The notes: generated from the sequence alone by a model not told the origin. A DNA stretch of 9,047 nucleotides from Gammaproteobacteria bacterium (GCA_003694425.1 RFJX01000216.1:1-9047), one strand, 5' to 3'. Positions 1-7,045 are shown, numbered from the stretch's first letter. Numbers and translations are program-made.

Positions 1-919
1 CCGGGGTCCAGGCCAGGGCGCCGAGGGCGATCTCCGGCCCCACCACGCCGATCGACTCCAGCGTCAGGGGCAACACGTTTTCGCCTGCCAGCGCGGCGAG
101 CCCCTCATCACCCTCCTCGTGGAACAGGACCACCGGAGAGGTGCCGCCCAGCCCCCGGTAGCGGAGCAGGCCCTCGCGCAGGGCGCCGAGCAGGTCCGCC
201 GCCTCGGGAGCGGTCGGACGCAGGGCGCCGGAGGGACAGACCGTCACGCAGCTCCCCGCTCCCTGGCAGAGGAGGGGATCGACCGTGATCCCCTCGCCGT
301 CGGGGTTGATGGCGAAGGCAGGGCAGGCGTCGAGACAGCGGGTGCAGCCCTCGATGCCGTTGCGCCCGTGGGCGCAGAGGCTGGTGTCGTAGCGGAAATA
401 GCGGGGCTTCTGGAACTCCCCGACCAGCGCGGCCAGCTCCGGGATCACCTCGGCGGGTTCCCGGCCGGAGAGAGCCGGGGCGAAGTAGCCGGGGGGCGGC
501 AGTTCCCGCTGGAGCAACGGCGGGTCACAGAGGTCGAGCACCAGATCGAAGCGCCGGGGCAGCGGGGTGGCCTGGCCGAGCCGCCGGCGACGGGTCTCGC
601 CCGAGAGACGGAAGTCACCCAGGTGCCCGGACAGGGAGACCTCCCCCCCGAACCACAGGGGTACGCCGATGGCATCGGCCCGTTCCTGCAGGGTCTCTTC
701 CGGCTCGGCCCCGGCATCGCCCAGCAGCAGGGCCGAGGGTGTCAGCTCGCCGCTCAGGCGGGCGGCGAGATCCAGGGTGGCGGTCTCGCCTGCGCCGCGG
801 CGGCCAACCACCAGTACCGCACCGGCACTGGTGTAGTCGACCCATTCCTGCGGCGGGCGCCGGACTGCGGCGAAGGCCTCCAGGGCGGCGGCGCGGGCAT
901 TCGTCTCGGTGCTGCTCAC
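1..919 (-). CDS. 4Fe-4S ferredoxin-type protein, formate dehydrogenase accessory-like (partial, C-terminus outside window)
   Basis: I translated this frame by hand: 306 codons without a stop, running off the left edge. The GTG start at 919-917 overlaps the TGA of the upstream PEBP gene (GTGA). No ATG lies upstream in frame, and GAAGAA just before it is a weak ribosome site. Residues 33-70 form a hydrophobic, Rossmann-like stretch (VLVVGRRGAGETA). The Fe-S region follows an FRYDTSLCAHGRNGIEGC segment: Cys182, Cys192, Cys195, Cys199-Pro, then Cys218, Cys224, Cys228-Pro. The CAH...GC..C...C pattern is one I recall from the roughly 650-700-aa iron-sulfur proteins found beside formate dehydrogenase accessory genes, so electron transfer or cluster supply to a redox enzyme is inferred. 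Oddly, the second motif reads CQGAGSCVTVCP, with Ala221 where a classical CxxCxxCxxxCP motif has Cys. Family confidence is good; the exact role is unknown. Confidence 0.8.
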   Translation of the reverse strand, partial: MSSTETNARAAALEAFAAVRRPPQEWVDYTSAGAVLVVGRRGAGETATLDLAARLSGELTPSALLLGDAGAEPEETLQERADAIGVPLWFGGEVSLSGHLGDFRLSGETRRRRLGQATPLPRRFDLVLDLCDPPLLQRELPPPGYFAPALSGREPAEVIPELAALVGEFQKPRYFRYDTSLCAHGRNGIEGCTRCLDACPAFAINPDGEGITVDPLLCQGAGSCVTVCPSGALRPTAPEAADLLGALREGLLRYRGLGGTSPVVLFHEEGDEGLAALAGENVLPLTLESIGVVGPEIALGALAWTP

Positions 920-1383
920 TTCTTCTTGTAGGTCCCCATCAGTTCCGCCTCGTCGATCACGTGGCCCCTCATCGCCTCCAGCAATTCACCCTTGGTGGGC
1001 GTTCCCAGGTCGGGGAGCGTGCAGTCCAGGGCGTAGAGCTTGAAGAAGTAGCGGTGGCGGCCGATCGGCGGGCAGGGCCCGCCGTAGCCGGTGCGCTGCC
1101 AGTCGTTCAGCCCCTCGCCGGTCCCCGGCGGCAGCTCGCTCACCTCTTCGGGCAGGCCGCTGCAATCGGGCGGCAGATTGTAGAGCACCCAGTGCACCCA
1201 GATCATCTTTGGCGCCGCCGGATCGGGGGCGTCGGGGTCGTCGACGATCAGGGCGAGGCTGCGCGCCTCGGGGGGCACCCCGGAAAACTCGAGCGGCGGC
1301 GAGATGTCCTCTCCCTGACAGGTGTAGCGGGATGGTATTTCCCCGCCGTTCTCGAATGCGGGGGAACGGATCTCCAGTGCCAT
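916..1383 (-). CDS. YbhB/YbcL family Raf kinase inhibitor-like protein (PEBP fold)
   Basis: This 155-aa protein has the usual length and motif order of bacterial phosphatidylethanolamine-binding-protein homologues: an N-terminal SPAFENGGEIPSRYTCQGED segment, DDPDAP at 48-53, His64 in WVHWVLYNLP, and GYGGPCPPIG from residue 99 followed by HRYFFKLYALD. Asp, His and the GxxGPxPP loop form the anion-binding pocket in this family. There is no signal peptide, so it is probably cytoplasmic. The ATG start is supported by GGAGGAG at 1395-1389, five bases upstream. The gene lies 151 bp after the RND pump gene and overlaps the following Fe-S gene by 4 nt, so those two are likely translated together. The physiological role of bacterial PEBPs is poorly defined, and no ligand can be named here. 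Confidence 0.95.
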   Translation of the reverse strand: MALEIRSPAFENGGEIPSRYTCQGEDISPPLEFSGVPPEARSLALIVDDPDAPDPAAPKMIWVHWVLYNLPPDCSGLPEEVSELPPGTGEGLNDWQRTGYGGPCPPIGRHRYFFKLYALDCTLPDLGTPTKGELLEAMRGHVIDEAELMGTYKKK

Positions 1384-1419
1384 GGCGTCTCCTCCGGTCT
1401 GCTGGGTGGTGGCGATGGA

Positions 1420-1454
1420 TCCGCGGGGAAACCGGCAAGGCGAAGGGCCGCGGA
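1420..1454. repeat. Short inverted repeat between the pump gene and the PEBP gene
   Basis: TCCGCGG (1420-1426) and CCGCGGA (1448-1454) are perfect 7-bp inverted arms with a 21-base loop. No T-run follows on either strand, so it is not a convincing intrinsic terminator. It would sit in the 5' leader of the PEBP transcript if that gene has its own promoter. It may be chance in GC-rich DNA. Confidence 0.25.
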
Positions 1455-1505
1455 CCGGTGAAGGAAGGATCGCAAGGAGGCGATCGCTACCTCCCTCCTC
1501 TTTCT

Positions 1506-1534
1506 ACTATAGTCCGCCTCGGCCCCGCCGTCTC
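1506..1534 (-). promoter_or_regulatory. Weak candidate promoter for the PEBP/Fe-S pair
   Basis: On the minus strand TATAGT (1511-1506) resembles a sigma-70 -10 box and stands out in a GC-rich gap. At 17-bp spacing the -35 position reads GAGACG (1534-1529), a poor match to TTGACA. It may be an activator-dependent promoter or nothing; read-through from the efflux operon is the alternative. Confidence 0.2.
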
Positions 1535-4500
1535 TCAGACTTCCTCCAGGCCCTCCCTGACCAGCCCGGCGCGCCGCCTGCGCAGGCGCGCCAGCCCCCC
1601 TTCCAGCAGGGAATAGGCGGCCGGCACCACCACCAGGGTCAGCAGCGTGGAGCTGACCATGCCGCCGATCACCGCCACCGCCAGCGGGCCGTTGGTGTCG
1701 GCGCCCGCGCCGAAGCCCAGCGCCGCCGGCAGCATGGTGACGATGATGGTGGCGGAGGTCATCAGGACCGGGCGCAGACGGATGGGGCAGGCCTCGAGCA
1801 GCGCCTCGCGGATCCCCCGCCCCTCGTTCCGGAGCTGGTTGGTCAGGTCGATCAGCAGGATCGAGTTCTTGGCCACCAGCCCCATGAGCAGCACCAGGCC
1901 GATCATCGAGAAGATGTTGAGCCCCATCCCGGCCCACCACAGGGCCGCCACCCCGCCGACGATGGCCAGCGGCTGGGCCAGCATCACTACCAGCGGCTGC
2001 AGGTAGGCATTGAACTGGCTGGCCAGCACCATGTAGACGAGGACGATGGCGGTGACGAAGGCGAACAGCATGTATTTCGCGGTCTTGCCGAACTCCTCCG
2101 CGCGGCCGATCATCTTCACCCCGTAGCCAGGCGGGAGCAGCCCCGCCGCGGCCGCCTGCACCCTCGCCACCGCCTCCCCGAGGGAGATGGTGGGGGTACT
2201 GTAGAAGTTACCGGAGTAGCGCAGGTCGAAGCGCGGCACCACCGCCGGCCCCAGCCCCGGCTCCAGACGCGCCACGGTATCCAGCCGCACCAGTGTCCCC
2301 TGCCGGCCTCGCAGATAGATGCGGGAGAGGTCGGCCGGGACCGCCAGGCTCCCCTCGGTGGCCTTCACCCGCACGTCGTAACGCTCGCCGTCGCCGGGCA
2401 GGTCGTTGTACTTGGCCACGTCCAGCCCCCCGGCCAGGACATTGACCGCCTGGGCCACCTCCAGGGTGGTCAGCCCGACATCGGCGGCCCGGGTGCGGTC
2501 CACCCGCAGCACCTGCTGCGGCAGCTCCAGCTCCAGGTCCAGGTCCACCTGGCCCAGCTCCGGGATGGCGTCCAGCCGCTGCTTCAGTTGCTGGCTCAGC
2601 CGCGCCACCTGCTCCAGCGAGGGGCCGGTGAGGACGAACTGGAGCGGCTCGCCGCGCTGCCCGCCGATGGGGGAAAAGGGGGCCGGAAAGGCCTTCACCC
2701 CCGGGATCCCGGCCAGCTCCGCGCGCAGCTCGTCGATCACCCGGTACATGTGCTTGCCACGCTGCTCGCGCGGGGTCAGGCGGGCGAAGATGGTCCCCTT
2801 GTAGACGCTGCCGGTGGCGCCGGTGCCGATGGTGGAGAAATGGCCGGCGATCTCGGGATGGCGGTCCAGCACCGCCTCGATCGCGCGCAGGCGGCCGTCG
2901 GTGTATTCGAGCGAGGAGCCCAGCGGCGCCTTGAAGGTGACCAGGAACTTGCCCTCGTCCTCCTGCGGGAGGAAACCCTTGCCGATCTGGCCGAGGAAGA
3001 AACCGCTGGGCCAGACTGCCGCCACCGCCAGCACCAGCACCGTCCAGCGGAACCGCAGCACCCCGCGCAGCAGCGCAGTGTAGCCCCGCTCGAGGGCGCG
3101 GAAACCCCCTTCCAGGATGCGGTACAGGAGGCCGTGCCGGCGCACCACTTCCAGGTGGCGGGAACAGAGCATCGGGGTCAGGGTCACCGAGACGAACAGC
3201 GACACCAGCACGCCGAAGGTCACGACCACCGCGAAGGAGCGGAAGAAGCGGCCGATCACCCCCTCCATGAAGATCACCGGGGCGAAGATCGAGACCAGGG
3301 TCAGGGAGGAGGCAAGCACCGCGAAGACCACCTGGTTGGTGCCGGCCAGGGCGGCGCTGCGCGGATCCGGGTCGATGGTCTCGCGGTGGCGGTAGATGTT
3401 CTCCAGCACCACGATGGCGTCGTCCACCACCACCCCGATGAGCAGCAGCAGGGCCAGCAGGGTCATGGTGTTGAAGGTATAGCCGGAGAAGTACATCACC
3501 ATCACCGCCCCCAGCAGCGAGACCGGGATGGCCACGGCGATGATGGCGGTGGCACGCAGATTCTTGAGAAAGAACCAGACCACCAGGGCGGTGAGCAGGG
3601 TGCCCAGCAGCAGGTGCTCCTCCAGGGCGTGGACCAGCTCCAGGATCAGGTCGGCGTCGTTGGTGGCGATGCGGATTTTCATCCCCGGGGGGAGCTGCGG
3701 GACGATCTCCTCCTTCAGCCGGCGCTGCACCTCGCGGATGATGGCCACGGTGTTGGCCCCGGTCACCTTGACGATGCCCAGCCCCACCGCCGGCTCGCCG
3801 TCGAAGCGGGCGATGCGGCGGAAGTCGGCCAGCCCGTCCTCGACCGTGGCGATGTCGCCGATCCGGATCGGGGCACCGTCGCGCCAGGCCACGATCAGGC
3901 GCGCCAGTTCGGCGGTGCGGTGGTATTCCAGGTCGAGCTTGATGAGGTCCTCCCGCTGGGGACCGACCAGGAAGCCGCCCGGGAGCTGAAAGTGTTCCCG
4001 CCGCAGGGCCGCCAGCACGTCCTGGGTGGTGATGCCGTAGGCGTCCATGCGGTCGATGTCCAGATTGATGCGGATGGTGCGCTCGCGCCGCCCGCCGAAG
4101 GTCACCTCGCCCACCCCCTCGATGTTCTCCAGCCGCTTCTTGAGCACGGTGCGGGCGTACTGGTTGAGCTGCTGCAGGGTGCGGTCCCCCTGCAGCACCA
4201 GCCACATCACCGGCAGGGCGCCGAACTCCACCTTCGCCACCACCGGTGGATCGGCGTCGTCCGGCAGGTCCGCGAGGACCTGGTTGACCTTGGCCTGGAC
4301 CTCGTTGAATGCCACGTCGATGTCCTTGGTCAGGACGAAGGTGATGCGCACCACCGAGGCCCCGGGGAAGGACTGCGACTGGATGTGCTCGATCCCCGGC
4401 ACGCTGTTGACCGCGGTCTCGATCAGGTTGGTGATGCTGGAATCGACGATCTCCGGATTGGCCCCCGGCAGGGTGGTGGTGACCGAGATCATGGGGAAGT

Positions 4501-4621
4501 CGACCTCGGGGTAGCGGTCCACGCCGATGCGCAGGAAGCTGATCACCCCGAACAGCACCAGCACCAGGCTGGCCATCAGGGCCAGCACGTGGCGCTGGAT
4601 GGAGATCTCCGGCAGGGTCAC
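1535..4621 (-). CDS. RND efflux pump permease, HAE-1 type (AcrB/MexB-like)
   Basis: This 1028-aa protein is an inner-membrane proton/drug antiporter, full length for the HAE-1 family. Membrane segments fall in the classical 1+5 and 1+5 pattern: TM1 about 11-32, TM2-6 within about 334-485, TM7 about 525-545, TM8-12 within about 849-1004, with two large periplasmic porter/docking loops between. The proton-relay residues are present: Asp400-Asp401 in LLLIGVVVDDAIVVLENIYR (TM4), Lys918 in MGLVAKNSILL (TM10) and Thr955 in LMTSATII (TM11). Other family hallmarks include RYPEVDFP near residue 36 and FLPQEDEGKF near 550. The GTG start overlaps the adaptor stop (GTGA), with GAGGT upstream, so it is translationally coupled. 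It is the last gene of the tetR-adaptor-pump operon. The substrate cannot be read from sequence. No outer-membrane channel is encoded here, so it probably borrows a TolC-like protein encoded elsewhere. Confidence 0.97.
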   Translation of the reverse strand: MTLPEISIQRHVLALMASLVLVLFGVISFLRIGVDRYPEVDFPMISVTTTLPGANPEIVDSSITNLIETAVNSVPGIEHIQSQSFPGASVVRITFVLTKDIDVAFNEVQAKVNQVLADLPDDADPPVVAKVEFGALPVMWLVLQGDRTLQQLNQYARTVLKKRLENIEGVGEVTFGGRRERTIRINLDIDRMDAYGITTQDVLAALRREHFQLPGGFLVGPQREDLIKLDLEYHRTAELARLIVAWRDGAPIRIGDIATVEDGLADFRRIARFDGEPAVGLGIVKVTGANTVAIIREVQRRLKEEIVPQLPPGMKIRIATNDADLILELVHALEEHLLLGTLLTALVVWFFLKNLRATAIIAVAIPVSLLGAVMVMYFSGYTFNTMTLLALLLLIGVVVDDAIVVLENIYRHRETIDPDPRSAALAGTNQVVFAVLASSLTLVSIFAPVIFMEGVIGRFFRSFAVVVTFGVLVSLFVSVTLTPMLCSRHLEVVRRHGLLYRILEGGFRALERGYTALLRGVLRFRWTVLVLAVAAVWPSGFFLGQIGKGFLPQEDEGKFLVTFKAPLGSSLEYTDGRLRAIEAVLDRHPEIAGHFSTIGTGATGSVYKGTIFARLTPREQRGKHMYRVIDELRAELAGIPGVKAFPAPFSPIGGQRGEPLQFVLTGPSLEQVARLSQQLKQRLDAIPELGQVDLDLELELPQQVLRVDRTRAADVGLTTLEVAQAVNVLAGGLDVAKYNDLPGDGERYDVRVKATEGSLAVPADLSRIYLRGRQGTLVRLDTVARLEPGLGPAVVPRFDLRYSGNFYSTPTISLGEAVARVQAAAAGLLPPGYGVKMIGRAEEFGKTAKYMLFAFVTAIVLVYMVLASQFNAYLQPLVVMLAQPLAIVGGVAALWWAGMGLNIFSMIGLVLLMGLVAKNSILLIDLTNQLRNEGRGIREALLEACPIRLRPVLMTSATIIVTMLPAALGFGAGADTNGPLAVAVIGGMVSSTLLTLVVVPAAYSLLEGGLARLRRRRAGLVREGLEEV

Positions 4622-5652
4622 GGCGAGCGGACCTCGACCCTGGCCCCGTCGGTGAGGAAGCCGGCGCCGTCCACCGCCACCGTCTCGCCGGCGGCAAGCC
4701 CCGCAGTGATCTCCACCTTCCCGCGCAGCCGCAGGCCGCTGTGCACGAGGCGCTGGCGCGCGCTATCCCCCTCGATCACATAGACCACCTCTCCGGCCGG
4801 GCGGCGGACCAGGGCCGCCTCGGGCACCGTCACCGCCCCCTCGTGGACTTCGAGGGTGACGGTGCCGGTGACGCTGGCCCCCGGTTCCCAGCCATCCGGA
4901 TTGTCGAACTGGACCAGGGCCTCGATGGCCCGGTTGCTGGGGGTGATCTCCGGACGCAGCGAACCAACCGTCGTCTCGACCGCCTGTTCCAGCGCCTGTG
5001 GCGTCACCAGGCGCATGGCCTGACCCGGGCGCAGGCGGCCGGCCAGGGTCTCCGGGAAGGGCAGGCGGGCGCGCAGGTGGCGGCGGCCGGTGAGGCGAAA
5101 CAGGGGCGTGCCCGCCTTGACGTAGTCTCCGGGAGAGACCATGCGCGCCGAGACCCGGCCCTCGACCGGACTGAGAATGCGGGTCTGCGAGAGCCTGCGC
5201 TCGGCCTGGGCCAGCCGCACCCGGGCCAGGGCCCGTTCCGCCCGCAGCGCCTTGAGGGCCGATTCGGCCTCGTCCAGCGCCGACTGGCTGGCCGACTGCT
5301 TGCGGCGCAGGGCGAGCAGGCGGTCCACCTTCAGCTGCTGGCCGTGGATCAGGGCCTCGATCCGCTCCAGCGAGGCGCGTGCCGCGGAGACCGCCAGCCG
5401 GTAGTCCTCCGGGTCGAGGCTGGCCAGCAACTGGCCCTTCCGCACCTCCTCTCCCTCCTCCACCTCGACCGCTACCACGCGGGCGGCCACCTCGGCGGCG
5501 ACCGTGGGCGCGTAGAGGGCCTCTATGGTGCCGACGGCGCTCTCGGTCACCGCCAGGGTCTCGCTAGCGGCCTGCGTGACCGTAACCGGCGTCGCCGCCG
5601 CGGCCGTGAAGGACAGCGTCAGTCCGAGGAGCAGGCCTGTGATCCTCATCAC
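4618..5652 (-). CDS. RND efflux periplasmic adaptor (membrane fusion protein, HlyD/AcrA family)
   Basis: This 344-aa protein bridges the RND pump to an outer-membrane channel. Residues 1-20 are a signal peptide (hydrophobic GLLLGLTLSFTAAAA, Ala-rich cleavage region). No lipobox Cys is present, so it should be a soluble periplasmic adaptor rather than a lipoprotein. Domains in order: first lipoyl half about 50-82 (VEEGEEVRKGQLLASLD), alpha-hairpin coiled coil about 83-157, second lipoyl half about 158-188 (SPVEGRVSARMVSPGDYVKAG), beta-barrel about 190-268, membrane-proximal domain to the end (TVPEAALV, AGLAAGETVAVDG). The start is GTG at 5652 or the adjacent ATG at 5649 (GTG ATG); either overlaps the tetR stop, and GAGGGG lies just upstream. 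The hairpin is fairly short, which suggests pairing with a specific channel. Function is confident; substrate is unknown. Confidence 0.96.
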   Translation of the reverse strand: MMRITGLLLGLTLSFTAAAATPVTVTQAASETLAVTESAVGTIEALYAPTVAAEVAARVVAVEVEEGEEVRKGQLLASLDPEDYRLAVSAARASLERIEALIHGQQLKVDRLLALRRKQSASQSALDEAESALKALRAERALARVRLAQAERRLSQTRILSPVEGRVSARMVSPGDYVKAGTPLFRLTGRRHLRARLPFPETLAGRLRPGQAMRLVTPQALEQAVETTVGSLRPEITPSNRAIEALVQFDNPDGWEPGASVTGTVTLEVHEGAVTVPEAALVRRPAGEVVYVIEGDSARQRLVHSGLRLRGKVEITAGLAAGETVAVDGAGFLTDGARVEVRSP

Positions 5653-6263
5653 CTCGCCCCCTCGAGCAGCAGCGTCATCACCGCCTCCATGTAGCGATCG
5701 GGGTCCTGCGTGACCTCCGCCCCGGGCAGATGGCGCAACACCCCGCCGGCCTGGAACAGGAACACCTTGCAGGCGACCAGCACGATGGCCATCAGCCCCG
5801 GGTCGATTTCGCGCCGCAGGGCCCCGGCATCCTGCCCCTCCCGGACCAGTGCAACCAGCCGCGCGAAGCTCTCGCCCACCACCCGGGTGGCAAGCTCGCG
5901 CCCCCGCTCCTGGCCATGTTCCAGGACCTCGCGCAGGAGCAGACGGTAGGCCTCGGGCTGGTCGAACATCTGGCGCAGGTTCTCACGGGTGTAGCTGCGC
6001 AGCCGCTCCAGAGGCTCGCCCTCCTCGAGGGATTCGAGCAGGGCATCGCAGCGCTCGACAGCACCGCGCAGGACCGCGATGTAGAGCCCCTCCTTGCTGC
6101 CGAAGTGGTGGATGATGTTGGCCTTGGAGACGCCGGCCTGTTCGGCCACCTGACGCAGGGAGACCGCGTCGAAGCCCTGCTCCGAGAAGAGCGCCTCCGC
6201 CGCCTCGAGGATCGCCGCTGTCCCTTCGCCGCGGCGCAGGGCCTGCCTCGCGCTCTGATTCAC
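5649..6263 (-). CDS. TetR/AcrR family transcriptional repressor of the efflux operon
   Basis: This 204-aa protein has the typical TetR layout. The N-terminal DNA-binding domain spans about residues 15-62 (ILEAAEALFSEQGFDAVSL, then the helix-turn-helix RQVAEQAGVSKANIIHHF and GSKEGLY). The C-terminal helical ligand-binding and dimerisation domain (about 65-200) is variable and does not reveal the inducer. The start is GTG at 6263, with AGGGGG about eight bases upstream. It is the first gene of the operon and its stop overlaps the adaptor start. A TATACT -10 box and a 22-bp palindrome lie directly upstream, which fits autorepression: binding would block transcription of the repressor, adaptor and pump. 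Cys165 lies in a hydrophobic helix (VLVACKVFLF), but no redox role can be claimed. Confidence 0.96.
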   Translation of the reverse strand: MNQSARQALRRGEGTAAILEAAEALFSEQGFDAVSLRQVAEQAGVSKANIIHHFGSKEGLYIAVLRGAVERCDALLESLEEGEPLERLRSYTRENLRQMFDQPEAYRLLLREVLEHGQERGRELATRVVGESFARLVALVREGQDAGALRREIDPGLMAIVLVACKVFLFQAGGVLRHLPGAEVTQDPDRYMEAVMTLLLEGAR

Positions 6264-6277
6264 TCCGGATCCCCCTT

Positions 6278-6299
6278 ACTGACCGAACGGTCGGTTAGT
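6278..6299. promoter_or_regulatory. Probable TetR operator, 22-bp imperfect palindrome
   Basis: On the plus strand the site reads ACTGACCGAAC followed by GGTCGGTTAGT. Nine of eleven mirrored base pairs are complementary. A nested second symmetry, GACCG-AA-CGGTC (6281-6292), is shifted by a few bases. Overlapping palindromes of the ACCGACCGnnCGGTC kind are typical of TetR-family operators. It overlaps the -10 box and lies 15 bp upstream of the tetR start, where bound repressor would block the promoter. Confidence 0.75.
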
Positions 6300-6326
6300 A
6301 TAGGGGCCCCGGCAGGTGGTGATCAA
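6297..6326 (-). promoter_or_regulatory. Promoter of the tetR-adaptor-pump operon
   Basis: The minus strand carries TTGATC (6326-6321) as -35 and TATACT (6302-6297) as -10, separated by 18 bp: four of six and five of six matches to sigma-70 consensus. The -10 overlaps the proposed TetR operator. The predicted transcript start would be about 6290, giving a short leader before the GTG at 6263. Confidence 0.65.
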
Positions 6327-6336
6327 TCCGGCGGGT

Positions 6337-6753
6337 TCAGTCCGTGGAAAAGGACTCCAGCAGCGCGATGTGGCCCTGGTCGGCGGCCTTGCGCCAGTAG
6401 CCACGGTCGGCGGTCACCAGGGTGGCACCATGCTCCAGGGCCACGGCGTGATAGAGGGTGTCGAACAGGTGATGATTCAGTTGCCATGACAATCGGACGG
6501 CCCGGCGATATATCTCCGGGTCTTCCGCGATGTCCAGGCCAAGACCGATCAGCAGGTCCGTCGCCACCTCAGCGGACTGCGGGAACCTGCGAGTCAATAC
6601 TGCGGCTACCTCCGCCAGCCAGTGCGGGGGCTGGACGGCCTCCGTCCTGCCAGTCTCGATGGCGCGGAGCAACCGAATGGATTCCGCAAGATGGTCCTCG
6701 TCGTCCTGCAGGAACCACTTTGCCGACACGCTTGCGTCGACCACGATCCTCAT
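6337..6753 (-). CDS. vapC: Type II toxin, PIN-domain ribonuclease (VapC family)
   Basis: This 138-aa protein is the usual VapC length. The PIN acidic residues that bind Mg2+/Mn2+ are all visible: Asp6 in RIVVDASVSAKWF, Glu48 in WLAEVAAVL, Asp98 in HHLFDTLYHAVALEHGATL, and Asp116 in VTADRGYW. VapC toxins are endoribonucleases that cut tRNAs or 23S rRNA and are neutralised by the partner antitoxin; the target here is unknown. The ATG overlaps the antitoxin stop (ATGA), with GAGGGG upstream, so translation is coupled. It ends 73 bp before the tetR gene and I see no clear terminator in between. Around 6481-6540 I count 62% G+C, lower than 72% in a sample of the pump gene, mildly consistent with a mobile module. 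Confidence 0.93.
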   Translation of the reverse strand: MRIVVDASVSAKWFLQDDEDHLAESIRLLRAIETGRTEAVQPPHWLAEVAAVLTRRFPQSAEVATDLLIGLGLDIAEDPEIYRRAVRLSWQLNHHLFDTLYHAVALEHGATLVTADRGYWRKAADQGHIALLESFSTD

Positions 6754-6983
6754 GGTCGCCCCTCTTCCCGTGCCGCACGGATATCCTCATCCGTCACGGC
6801 AGGCGCTCGTTTGCGCAACTCCAGGATCTGCTTCACTGCCTCCCTGCGCAATTTCGCACGCTCCTTCTCCTCCACCGCCTGCCGCATCAGGCGGGCGATG
6901 ATGGCGCTCTTGTTTTCGCCGGCGAAGGCTCGGTTGAAGGCCTCCTTGACCTCGTCGGGGACGGAGTAATTGACGGTTGCCAT
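6750..6983 (-). CDS. vapB: Type II antitoxin, ribbon-helix-helix type, partner of VapC
   Basis: This 77-aa acidic/basic protein has an N-terminal ribbon-helix-helix pattern: a short beta strand (residues 2-8, ATVNYSV), helix one (PDEVKEAFNRAFAG) and helix two (KSAIIARLMRQAVEE, about 25-39). A long charged helix follows, then a C-terminal tail (VTDEDIRAAREEGRP) of the sort that wraps the toxin. The ribbon-helix-helix dimer would bind DNA and repress its own operon. The ATG at 6983 is well supported by GGAGG six bases upstream, and a 21-bp palindrome lies just ahead. It overlaps the toxin gene by 4 nt. The vapB name is by position and toxin type rather than by close sequence match; CopG- or RelB-like naming is equally possible. 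Confidence 0.85.
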   Translation of the reverse strand: MATVNYSVPDEVKEAFNRAFAGENKSAIIARLMRQAVEEKERAKLRREAVKQILELRKRAPAVTDEDIRAAREEGRP

Positions 6984-6994
6984 GATCCACCTCC

Positions 6995-7015
6995 ATTGTT
7001 GAAATCTTCAACAAT
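6995..7015. promoter_or_regulatory. Palindromic operator of the toxin-antitoxin operon
   Basis: ATTGTTGAA (6995-7003) and TTCAACAAT (7007-7015) are perfect 9-bp inverted arms around a 3-base centre. It lies immediately upstream of the antitoxin ribosome site, in the position where TA complexes bind to repress themselves. It is AT-rich in a GC-rich window, so it is unlikely to be chance. In RNA it could also fold as a hairpin next to the ribosome site. Confidence 0.8.
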
Positions 7016-7016
7016 C

Positions 7017-7045
7017 ATTATGGACCCGATCTCCTCCTCCGGGAA
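7017..7045 (-). promoter_or_regulatory. Candidate promoter of the toxin-antitoxin operon
   Basis: CATAAT (7022-7017, minus strand) matches five of six bases of a -10 box and lies just upstream of the palindrome. At 17-bp spacing the -35 would be TTCCCG (7045-7040), a weak match. The -10 is plausible and the -35 is not convincing. Confidence 0.4.

Noticed and set aside
119..931. Plus-strand open frame of 270 codons at the left end
   Set aside because: The minus-strand frame carries the ferredoxin cysteine motifs and couples to the PEBP gene; the plus frame is compositionally a shadow.
1473..1500. GATCGC/GCGATC hairpin and purine-rich Shine-Dalgarno-like tract in the 1384-1534 gap
   Set aside because: The stem is only 6 bp, no T-run follows, and no small reading frame with its own ATG or GTG start fits behind the tract.
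1382..4783. Very long plus-strand open frame (1133 codons) antisense to the pump gene
   Set aside because: Its product is dominated by His, Gln, Arg, Asp and Gly with no recognisable domain, as expected from the mirror frame of a GC-rich gene. The minus-strand frame is a complete RND pump with all catalytic residues.
6300..6336. Possible terminator after vapC
   Set aside because: GC-rich arms near CCCGCCGG and TGCCGGGG pair poorly and lack a T-run; the segment is better explained as the -35/-10 region of the tetR promoter.
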